Below, in pieces: positions 1 through 5,370 of a stretch of 6,329 nucleotides of DNA; the stretch's first letter is position 1; every line of letters starts with the position of its first letter. The position numbers and the translations under genes were made by a program. Origin of the DNA: a bacterium (GTDB taxonomy: Archaea > Thermoproteota > Nitrososphaeria > Nitrososphaerales > Nitrososphaeraceae). The notes below the pieces were generated by a model, which was given only the letters and a program-made list of their open reading frames with translations, ran no database searches and was not told the DNA's origin. The stretch lies in NCBI GenBank assembly GCA_014381105.1, contig JACMIO010000027.1, positions 1-6,329 of the forward strand, written 5' to 3'.

Positions 1-117
1 AAGAAATTCTCTACAATAGTCTCTCTTCCCTATTCCCGGCGGACCTGACAGAAGAAGCAGAGTAGGTGATACGTTTTCTTCCCCATCTGTGAGTTCTGTA
101 AGTCCTGGAATTGCCAT
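1..117 (-). CDS. KaiC/RadA-like P-loop ATPase, N-terminal fragment
   Basis: Only the first 39 codons are present; the gene continues beyond the left edge. The start is ATG at 117-115 and the frame is open to base 1. The peptide opens with the pattern typical of archaeal KaiC-like (RecA superfamily) ATPases: a short lead containing 'IPGLTEL', then a hydrophobic strand (LLLL, residues 20-23) running into a P-loop, SGPPGIGKR (24-32), followed by DYCREF, which matches the [YF]C-x-[QE]F helix after the KaiC P-loop. In the family the residue after the P-loop lysine is Ser or Thr and helps bind Mg2+; here it is Arg (AGA; ACA would give Thr by one base change). A TATA-like box at 141-148 on the minus strand suggests its own promoter, so it is probably not simply co-transcribed with the ParA-like gene upstream. 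Such proteins often act in signalling or recombination; the exact role cannot be judged from the fragment. Confidence 0.72.
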   Translation of the reverse strand, partial: MAIPGLTELTDGEENVSPTLLLLSGPPGIGKRDYCREFL

Positions 118-140
118 TTTGGATATTATATCAATCGGGA

Positions 141-148
141 TCTATATA
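141..148 (-). promoter_or_regulatory. TATA box of the KaiC-like gene
   Basis: On the minus strand the bases read TATATAGA, centred about 28 nt before the ATG at 117. This is the archaeal TATA-box distance for a leaderless or nearly leaderless transcript. The call rests on composition and spacing only. Confidence 0.4.
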
Positions 149-193
149 CCTATTTTTTGTGATAACATGGAGACTAAAACTAATCTATTGTAT

Positions 194-1063
194 CTAATTT
201 TCAATCAATGATTTTAGATTGTATATTTGTTGTGAGAAAGGGTGGTCCGGAAATCCAAGTACCGTTAGAAATTCTTTCTGTGCAAATTGAATATCACAAT
301 AACATGGAATGGACGTCATAACATCTATGCCTGTATCCAACGTCAATTTCTTTACGAAATCATCTGCCACTGGCGTTAACGTCGTAAAATTTTCTTGAGA
401 ATGACCCGGGTGAGTCTCGCTAATTGGTAAGTACGGTATACAGTAACCTGCTATTCTGTTAAGAAGAAGATAATATTTAGTATTTCCTTGTTCCTTAAAT
501 TGAGCCAATATTTCATTAGCTATCATCTTTGTCCCTCCGATATCCATATCTCCCATTTTTAAAGTTAGGAACACAATATCTGATAATGCCAAAGCGTTTA
601 TTGCCCAAAACCTAATTCCAGGACTTGAATCCATGATAATATAATCAATATCATTTTTTTCAATCAACTCTTCTCTAAAGTTAATGAATCTCTTTAGCAT
701 ATTCATTCTGTTCTTATCTTCCTTAACTCCTTCTATCTTTAGAATATCTTCTCTTTTTGGACTTGAAAAACAACCCATAATCTTTCCACTCAAAGAACCC
801 TTGTCTGAAAACTGGGATATTGGCGTAATCTCGACCAACAAGTCATCGACTCCGCAACCACCAACAATATAATCATTGATTGTATTCTTGATTCTATTCT
901 GGACATTATCACTGAAATAAGCATGTAGGCTAGGTGCATAGACATCAATGTCTACGATACACACGTTGTTCCCATTCTTGGCTAACAATGCAGCCAAGTT
1001 AGCAGCTAGAGTTGTTTTTCCAGTACCACCCTTATATGAGTGAAAAGTGATGACCTGCTTCAA
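194..1063 (-). CDS. ParA/MinD-family ATPase (deviant Walker A)
   Basis: This is a 289-residue SIMIBI-class ATPase of the ParA/MinD group. The deviant Walker A motif KGGTGKTT spans residues 11-18, with signature lysine K11 and P-loop lysine K16. The Walker A' strand gives VDIDVYAPSL (37-46), matching the DxDxxAPS signature of an archaeal ParA-like family. Walker B/switch II is DYIIMDSSPG (140-149). A C-terminal IPCYCD...PDHPF stretch also matches that family. The start codon is TTG at 1063: the first beta strand (QVITFHSYKGG) begins two codons later and an in-frame TAA lies three codons upstream, so no other start fits. The stop is TAG at 196-194. The family dimerises on ATP and positions cargo (DNA, chemoreceptors, other complexes) on nucleoid or membrane. 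No parB-like gene is visible, so the cargo is unknown. A repeat cluster lies directly upstream (1063-1116), and a KaiC-like ATPase follows 76 bp downstream on the same strand. Confidence 0.9.
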   Translation of the reverse strand: MKQVITFHSYKGGTGKTTLAANLAALLAKNGNNVCIVDIDVYAPSLHAYFSDNVQNRIKNTINDYIVGGCGVDDLLVEITPISQFSDKGSLSGKIMGCFSSPKREDILKIEGVKEDKNRMNMLKRFINFREELIEKNDIDYIIMDSSPGIRFWAINALALSDIVFLTLKMGDMDIGGTKMIANEILAQFKEQGNTKYYLLLNRIAGYCIPYLPISETHPGHSQENFTTLTPVADDFVKKLTLDTGIDVMTSIPCYCDIQFAQKEFLTVLGFPDHPFSQQIYNLKSLIEN

Positions 1064-1116
1064 AGTATATTAAAAATATGCTAATTACATGTTTTTAAGT
1101 ATATGCTAATATACTT
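1063..1116. repeat. Inverted/direct repeat cluster upstream of the ParA-like gene
   Basis: A perfect inverted repeat has arms AAGTATAT (1097-1104) and ATATACTT (1109-1116) around GCTA. The decamer ATATGCTAAT occurs twice, at 1076-1085 and 1101-1110, exactly 25 bp apart. AAGTATAT occurs again at 1063-1070, touching the TTG start. The cluster lies where the promoter of the ParA-like gene must be, so it is a candidate operator or partition-type binding site. Function is inferred; the repeats themselves are plain in the sequence. The AT-rich context raises the chance of coincidental repeats, but the 10-bp direct match with the overlapping 8-bp palindrome is more than expected. Confidence 0.55.
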
Positions 1117-1290
1117 TTTTTTATTTGATGGATGAAAATATCATTGAAATAGATTTCAGAAAGTTTATTTTGAATATTTTTTATCTGAAGTAGCTCGATA
1201 GTATATGATAGTACCGAAAAAAAATCATTATGAAACAATATTTGAGCCCTCGTGAGTGCATATGACAATAATGCTTTGAAATGTCTTAAA

Positions 1291-1365
1291 TGCGAAGTGC
1301 GGGATTTGAACCCGCGATCCCGAGCTTGGGAAGCTCGTACCTTAACCAGTCTGGGCTAACTTCGC
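1291..1365 (-). tRNA. tRNA-Gly (anticodon CCC)
   Basis: Read on the minus strand, all arms fold. The acceptor GCGAAGT pairs with ACTTCGC over 7 bp. T8 and A9 are followed by a D arm GCCC/AGGT with a G-U pair and one C-A mismatch at 13-22. The anticodon stem CGAGC/GCTCG encloses the loop TTCCCAA, giving anticodon CCC (Gly, reads GGG). The variable loop has 5 nt, and the T stem GCGGG/CCCGC encloses TTCAAAT. The discriminator is A73 at position 1291. No CCA is encoded (TTT follows) and there is no intron. Length is 75 nt. Confidence 0.95.
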
Positions 1366-1391
1366 TCAATCTGCAAATACGTTCTACAAAC

Positions 1392-1399
1392 AATAAATT
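1392..1399 (-). promoter_or_regulatory. TATA box of tRNA-Gly
   Basis: AATTTATT on the minus strand lies 27-34 nt before the mature 5' end of the tRNA at 1365, which suits an archaeal TATA element for a transcript beginning a few bases upstream of the tRNA. Supported by spacing and composition only. The rest of the gap between the tRNA and the siroheme decarboxylase gene (1366-1645) shows no ORF or convincing RNA. Confidence 0.4.
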
Positions 1400-1645
1400 C
1401 CTATCTTATCATGACATTTAGATTCGGACTAGAATTCGATCGTGTCTGCTCTGATTACCCTCAACCTGATTCTGTCTTGACATTTTCTTTCTGAAAATAC
1501 TGAAGGAAAAGATCCAAAATTTAGTAACAATTGAATGTAAAATATTTTGACGAATTTTTGAATGTGAAATCAATAGAAAATTGGCAAGATGCATCAATCT
1601 ACGTAAAAATCCGGCAAGAAATTAAAAGTACTAGGAGATAAGATG

Positions 1646-2647
1646 TCAGTCTACAAAATACTTTACCCTTTCTTTTTTGAATTCTCTTGAGCTAAAAAGA
1701 ATCCTGTATTCATTAATTCCTACAAAGTTCGATAGTTCTACTGCTATTTTATTGGCGGCTTCTACCGTTCTAGCGTGTATCATGCTAAATAGACTAAATG
1801 GCCAATCAGGATATACCGGCCTCCTATAGCAATGACTTACTTGGGGAAACGATGCTAATTTGTACCCTGCTTCATCAATCTTATCATCAGGTACCATCCA
1901 AACTATCATACCATTGGCGGTAAATCCCGCATCTCTATGCCGTAGAATTGCTGCAAAGCGCCTCATTACCCCAAGTGATTCATATTCTTCTGCCTTCTTG
2001 AATAATTCATCTACCGTTATACCAAGGTTCTTGGCAGAGTTATCAAACGGTCTAACTGATACCTCTAAATCCTTCTGTAGTTCTCTTATGAAATCCTTGT
2101 CCCTTGAAGTAAGCTCAAATTTCTTTTGGTCCAAACTCTTTACATTGTCATCTGGCGTCAATTTGCTAGGATCTGTATTTACCATGTCAAGTTTCACTCC
2201 TATTTTATATAACTTGAGAGTTGGCAAGAGTCGAAACTTGATTACCCCATCAAGCGATGCCATTTGTTCAAGATCTTTTTTCAAATCTCCTTCCGGAGGA
2301 ACGGCTAAAGTAAACCACATATTGAATTCATGATCTCTCTCATAATTATGACTGACACCTGGATGCTTGTTGACTTCAAGAGCCACTGCATCAAGTTTGT
2401 CTTTTTCTACAGCAAATGCAACCAATGCACTTTTGTAACCTAATTTCCTCGTATCAAAAATTGCATTAATCTGTCTTATCAGACCACTTTGTTTCATTAG
2501 AGAAATTCTTCTCATTACGTCTTCTTCACTGAGTCCATGTTTTGCTGCTATTTTGAGATATGGTCTTTCTGACAGAGGAAAGGTCCATTGAATATCATTC
2601 AAAAGTTGTTTGTCTAAAGGATCAATGTACTGCTGATCTAGCTGCAT
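1646..2647 (-). CDS. ahbAB: Siroheme decarboxylase, fused AhbA-AhbB (Lrp/AsnC fold)
   Basis: This 333-residue protein consists of two tandem copies of the siroheme decarboxylase module. Module 1 (about 8-155) has an AsnC-type helix-turn-helix (PLDKQLLNDIQ...GLIRQINAIFD) followed by a ligand domain with GVSHNYERDHEFNMWFTL (97-114). Module 2 (about 178-333) repeats the layout, with VSHCYRRPVYPDWPFSLF (270-287) and the ending YRILFSSREFKKERVKYF (314-331), characteristic of AhbB/NirH-type subunits. H100 and H272 fall in the conserved VSHxY motif near the active site. In the family, AhbA and AhbB remove the C12 and C18 acetate carboxyls of siroheme, giving 12,18-didecarboxysiroheme, a step of the alternative archaeal haem b pathway; related NirDLGH proteins serve haem d1. 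AhbC and AhbD are not in the window. The start is ATG at 2647, with a TATA-like box about 28 nt upstream. A transcription factor is less likely because of the second-domain motifs. Confidence 0.9.
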   Translation of the reverse strand: MQLDQQYIDPLDKQLLNDIQWTFPLSERPYLKIAAKHGLSEEDVMRRISLMKQSGLIRQINAIFDTRKLGYKSALVAFAVEKDKLDAVALEVNKHPGVSHNYERDHEFNMWFTLAVPPEGDLKKDLEQMASLDGVIKFRLLPTLKLYKIGVKLDMVNTDPSKLTPDDNVKSLDQKKFELTSRDKDFIRELQKDLEVSVRPFDNSAKNLGITVDELFKKAEEYESLGVMRRFAAILRHRDAGFTANGMIVWMVPDDKIDEAGYKLASFPQVSHCYRRPVYPDWPFSLFSMIHARTVEAANKIAVELSNFVGINEYRILFSSREFKKERVKYFVD

Positions 2648-2670
2648 TAATCTTAAATTCCAGTGTTAAG

Positions 2671-2680
2671 CATTAAATAC
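2671..2680 (-). promoter_or_regulatory. TATA box of ahbAB
   Basis: GTATTTAATG on the minus strand is centred about 28 nt before the ATG at 2647, the position expected for a leaderless archaeal mRNA. No Shine-Dalgarno-like sequence precedes the start. It shares a 145-bp divergent intergenic region with the pheA promoter. Confidence 0.5.
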
Positions 2681-2752
2681 TTTATCATAATTTGTATAAG
2701 TCTCATGGCTTTAGTATTCTGATTCTGACCTCAATTCTTCGATATTGTAACC

Positions 2753-2763
2753 TAAAAATATAT
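2753..2763 (+). promoter_or_regulatory. TATA box of pheA
   Basis: TAAAAATATAT is centred about 35 nt before the TTG start at 2793, which predicts a transcript start around 2783-2786 and a leader of under 10 nt. Assigned by composition and spacing. Confidence 0.45.
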
Positions 2764-2792
2764 GAATTATTAGTTTTAAGATAACAGATACT

Positions 2793-3611
2793 TTGGAAGG
2801 AAAGAAAGTCGCTTTTCAAGGGGAGCATGGAGCATATAGTGAGATTGCTGCCACAAAATTTTTCCCCGATTCCGAACTTATTCCTATGAGATTGTTCGAA
2901 GATATTTTTGAAGCGTTACGAAGTGATAGTATTGATTGTGCCGTGGTTCCGATTGAAAATTCTATCGAGGGATCTGTCAATGAAATCTATGACCTGTTGT
3001 TAGATGCTGATAAAAAAATCACTGGTGAAATATTTCTAAAGGTTAATCATTGCTTGATTGCAGTACCAAATAGTACTACTATAACGAAAGTTCTTTCCCA
3101 TCCTCAGGCATTAGCCCAATGCAGAAATTACATCAAGAAAAATAATCTAGATCCTATACCAACATACGATACGGCCGGTTCGGTTAGACTTATTAAAGAA
3201 AAGAAAATTCTCGACACTGCAGCCATTGCAAGCAAGAATGCCGCAGAATTCTATAATATGAAGATCCTTGATCACAATATTGAAGACAGAAAAAATAATT
3301 TCACTAGATTCCTAGTCCTGTCTGACAATCAAACCACTCCTTCAAAGGCTGATAGAACTTCGATGATCTTTGGGCTACAACACACACCAGGTTCGTTATA
3401 CTCCGTTATGCAAGAATTTGATCATAATAAGATTAACCTTACAAAAATAGAGTCAAGACCAACTAAAGAAAAACCGTGGGAATACAACTTTTATGTAGAT
3501 TTTGAAGGGCACATTGAAGAAGATAATGTTAAAAAGGCCGTTAATAATATTGAAAAGAAATGTACATTTGTTAAAATATTAGGTTCCTATCAAAGGGGAA
3601 CAATAAATTAG
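2793..3611 (+). CDS. pheA: Prephenate dehydratase (PDT + ACT domains)
   Basis: This 272-residue enzyme converts prephenate to phenylpyruvate, the committed step to phenylalanine, in the cytoplasm. The N-terminus VAFQGEHGAYSE (6-17) is the classic start of the PDT domain. VVPIENSIEGSV (51-62) and the catalytic TRF motif (T171-R172-F173, in NNFTRFLVL) are intact. The C-terminal ACT regulatory domain (about 188-268) carries PGSLYSV (199-205), a variant of the PGAL element, and IESRP (219-223), the phenylalanine-binding ESRP motif, so feedback inhibition by phenylalanine is likely. There is no chorismate mutase domain; this is the monofunctional archaeal/bacterial type and full length. The TTG start at 2793 is the only standard start codon between the upstream in-frame TGA (2763-2765) and the conserved N-terminus. 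It is divergent from ahbAB and convergent, with a 12-bp gap, on the next gene. Confidence 0.95.
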   Translation: MEGKKVAFQGEHGAYSEIAATKFFPDSELIPMRLFEDIFEALRSDSIDCAVVPIENSIEGSVNEIYDLLLDADKKITGEIFLKVNHCLIAVPNSTTITKVLSHPQALAQCRNYIKKNNLDPIPTYDTAGSVRLIKEKKILDTAAIASKNAAEFYNMKILDHNIEDRKNNFTRFLVLSDNQTTPSKADRTSMIFGLQHTPGSLYSVMQEFDHNKINLTKIESRPTKEKPWEYNFYVDFEGHIEEDNVKKAVNNIEKKCTFVKILGSYQRGTIN

Positions 3612-3623
3612 TCGTCACTTATT

Positions 3624-4076
3624 TCATGCAAATTTCGATTTCATTCCAATTCCCAAAACTATGATTCCTGTTATAAGTAACATCATCTGACCTCCAAAGG
3701 CTAATGGAGAGGCTTTAGTTTCGACTTCTCCCTCAATTTTCACTTCTGAATCTCCAGTATTTTTTGTTTCCATTCTATATTGACCTTCATTATTGGCAAC
3801 CAAATCGTATTCATAGTGTGATTGATTAGTGACTGAAATAATAACCGACTTGTTCGGATCTTCAATCTTGAAATTAAATTTTGATCCATCAATTATGATT
3901 TTTCCAATACTTCCATTATTCATTATCGGTGTAATAACATCTGTTAGATTCACATCCAACGTACTGGCCAATGAAACTTTTCGAGGAATATTTGAATCAA
4001 TCATTGAGATTCCCCCAATTAATATAAACGCAATACCGCTTAACACCAGAATGTAAAAGGTCTTTTTCCTGTTCAT
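3624..4076 (-). CDS. Small two-TM membrane protein with external beta-rich domain
   Basis: I do not recognise a named family. Using the ATG at 4076 the product has 150 residues. It begins MNRKKTFYILVLSG with a positively charged tip, followed by a transmembrane segment at about 7-26. A central region of about 95 residues is polar, with short alternating strands and candidate glycosylation sequons (NLT, NQS). A second hydrophobic segment lies at about 127-145, followed by the basic tail KSKFA. This predicts both ends inside and the middle outside. The frame stays open to 4178, but the longer version adds 34 unlikely residues. A TTAATTAA box at 4099-4106, centred about 26 nt before the ATG at 4076, supports the shorter form as a leaderless mRNA. 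The overall design is similar to small archaeal surface proteins of unknown function. Confidence 0.7.
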   Translation of the reverse strand: MNRKKTFYILVLSGIAFILIGGISMIDSNIPRKVSLASTLDVNLTDVITPIMNNGSIGKIIIDGSKFNFKIEDPNKSVIISVTNQSHYEYDLVANNEGQYRMETKNTGDSEVKIEGEVETKASPLAFGGQMMLLITGIIVLGIGMKSKFA

Positions 4077-4098
4077 ATGAAAAATTATGTATAGGGCA

Positions 4099-4106
4099 TT
4101 AATTAA
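4099..4106 (-). promoter_or_regulatory. TATA box deciding the start at 4076
   Basis: TTAATTAA (palindromic) is centred 26-27 nt upstream of the ATG at 4076, exactly the archaeal TATA-to-start distance for a leaderless transcript. It argues that the longer open frame up to 4178 is not translated. Confidence 0.45.
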
Positions 4107-4284
4107 CGATATGGTTTTTACCATAGTATTTGCCCCTAAATTACTACTCAAGACACGATATATGCAGTGCCAAATCAAATACCTTCTGAAATGAATTTGA
4201 AATATTTGGAAATTCTATAGCAATATGTGAATTTGATAACTTGAAGTTGAGTTCAATCGCTTTGAAACAACGACTTCACGCAGT

Positions 4285-4575
4285 ATGGACCTTAACATTA
4301 CTGTTGGAAAAGATCCTATTTCTCGTGGTGAAAATCAAATAGTAACAGTAGTGGTATTGAATTCCTCAACTGGTAAAGAACTTGATTCGAGGTTTTATGG
4401 GACTTGAGATTAGAGATCAAATAGGTGTTATCGTAAAGAAGTTTATGGAAACGGATGGAAATCTAACACGTATCTTTAAAATAGGTGAGAATGTGACTGG
4501 AACTTTTGTTATTCAACCACGATATCGCAAGCAGGTATTGAGAGTACAATATCTCTGACATTTCAGGTACAATAA
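4285..4575 (+). pseudogene. Frameshifted remnant of a surface beta-sandwich domain protein
   Basis: The frame from ATG 4285 reads MDLNITVGKDPISRGENQ and continues to ...SSTGKELDSRFYG before a TGA at 4405-4407. From 4400 the next frame continues sensibly as GLEIRDQIGVIVKKF and so on to GTFVIQP (about 4519). From about 4519 the first frame resumes as TISQAGIESTISLTFQVQ, ending at TAA 4573-4575. Read together this gives about 96 residues of a clean beta-sandwich-like domain, with the 'GKDPISRGENQ' opening that I associate with extracellular repeat domains of thaumarchaeal surface proteins. The joins are explained by one extra G in GGG (4399-4401) and one missing A in the CAACCACG stretch (4515-4522). 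There is no signal peptide: an in-frame stop lies at 4237-4239, so this is either the C-terminal end of a once larger gene or a stand-alone domain. No clear TATA box precedes it. It may be a true pseudogene or an intact gene with two sequence errors. Confidence 0.6.
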
Positions 4576-4588
4576 TTCAAGGCTAGTG

Positions 4589-4597
4589 TTTTATTTT
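4589..4597 (+). terminator. T-rich stretch after the domain remnant
   Basis: TTTTATTTT follows the stop at 4575 by 13 nt. Archaeal termination commonly uses T-rich stretches without a hairpin, so this could end transcription from the left, ahead of the convergent gene. The evidence is weak in such AT-rich DNA. Confidence 0.25.
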
Positions 4598-4613
4598 GCT
4601 AAAATAGATTGAT

Positions 4614-5123
4614 TTAATCCTCAATTTTCAGAATCATTTTTTCCATACCCTTTAGAGTATGATTCGCATAATTTTCAGTGCTATTCCCATCTGTGATGAG
4701 ATTTACTTTCCTTCCTTCAAGAGGCAATCCCCAAATATTAAGGAAATCTCCTAAGGTATAATTTCTGTATTCAGTTGATTCAACATGAATTAATCCACTT
4801 GAGTCATGGGTGTGTAATGGCGACATTGCTGGAGTTATCATTCCAAATGTTGTAATTTTTCGCTCTGTTCCAAATTTATCTAATGAATGCTCATTCCACA
4901 ACGTTGAATTTATTCCAACTCCGTTGGGTACGAGTAAGAAATCTCCATTAACAGTAACATTAAGACTAGAATGTGTATGCATTATTATCTTATTACCTGT
5001 TTTATTTTCGGCAGGAGCCTGTCCGCTTAATTCAGGGACAGTCTGTAATATCATCGAAAAATACAGCATAAAAATAATTCCCATCACCGTTGACAATACA
5101 ACATAACCATTTTGTGCTTTCAT
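4614..5123 (-). CDS. Membrane-anchored His-rich surface protein, putative metal binder
   Basis: This protein has 169 residues. An uncleaved N-terminal membrane segment lies at about 7-28 after the short MKAQNG tip, then an extracytoplasmic domain. Visible motifs are HTHSSLNVTVNG (49-60), LVPNGVGI (64-71), NEHSLDKFG (77-85), SPLHTHDSSGLIHVES (101-116) and YTLGDFLNIWG (122-132). I know this arrangement (an HTH or HIH pair, a VPxxIGI turn, PLHTHDxxGxIHVES, then TLGxFxxxW) from an uncharacterised family of archaeal and bacterial secreted proteins. The histidines H49, H51, H79, H104, H106 and H113 could form a metal site, possibly copper; that is inference. Six N-glycosylation sequons (N40, N55, N72, N121, N147, N154) fit an exterior location. 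The start is ATG 5123 with a TATA box about 34 nt upstream. It is transcribed towards the domain remnant and divergent from the SPFH gene. Confidence 0.8.
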   Translation of the reverse strand: MKAQNGYVVLSTVMGIIFMLYFSMILQTVPELSGQAPAENKTGNKIIMHTHSSLNVTVNGDFLLVPNGVGINSTLWNEHSLDKFGTERKITTFGMITPAMSPLHTHDSSGLIHVESTEYRNYTLGDFLNIWGLPLEGRKVNLITDGNSTENYANHTLKGMEKMILKIED

Positions 5124-5151
5124 TTCCTGAGTATATCGTAGGACTTTCTAG

Positions 5152-5162
5152 ATAATTTATAG
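5152..5162 (-). promoter_or_regulatory. TATA box of the His-rich surface protein gene
   Basis: TATAAATTATC on the minus strand is centred about 34 nt before the ATG at 5123, predicting a leader of roughly 8 nt. The 247-bp gap up to 5370 holds this promoter and that of the SPFH gene on the opposite strand; I see no further gene in it. Confidence 0.5.
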
Positions 5163-5341
5163 ATATAGGAAACATAGATTCTCACATCATATTCATTGAC
5201 GATTAGAACGGTATATTTTATGGGAGATAGGAATGACATAAGGTAATATGATCTGAGGTTTTATTAGAATTTATGAAATGCCAGATTATTTACAGAAAGT
5301 TTTTCATGATTTGATTTGCTTGATTTTTGAACAGCAAATGC

Positions 5342-5351
5342 TAAATTATAA
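5342..5351 (+). promoter_or_regulatory. TATA box of the SPFH gene
   Basis: TAAATTATAA is centred about 25 nt before the ATG at 5371, the classic position for a leaderless archaeal transcript, and so supports that start. Confidence 0.5.
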
Positions 5352-5370
5352 TACATTTTAAGATTGGTCG

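Noticed and set aside
684..872. Plus-strand open frame of 62 codons
   Set aside because: Lies wholly inside the ParA-like gene on the other strand; no family features.
1145..1158. Inverted repeat TGAAAT-AG-ATTTCA
   Set aside because: Six-base arms in AT-rich DNA are expected by chance; no gene start is placed to use it.
1291..1330. tRNA 3' end as an integration (att) site
   Set aside because: No second copy of the tRNA end and no integrase are seen in the window.
1366..1645. Possible C/D box guide RNA between tRNA-Gly and ahbAB
   Set aside because: Several CTGA tetramers occur, but no properly spaced RTGATGA box pairs with them on either strand.
1860..2333. Plus-strand open frame of 157 codons
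   Set aside because: Antisense to ahbAB, which has clear conserved motifs; Ser/Leu-rich composition typical of a shadow frame.
3829..4056. Plus-strand open frame of 75 codons
   Set aside because: Antisense to the two-TM protein gene; no independent support.
4077..4178. N-terminal extension of the two-TM protein by 34 residues
   Set aside because: The added peptide does not look like a signal or domain, and a TATA-like box sits about 26 nt before the internal ATG at 4076.
4810..5106. Plus-strand open frame of 98 codons
   Set aside because: Antisense to the His-rich surface protein; its hydrophobic stretches mirror the opposite gene.
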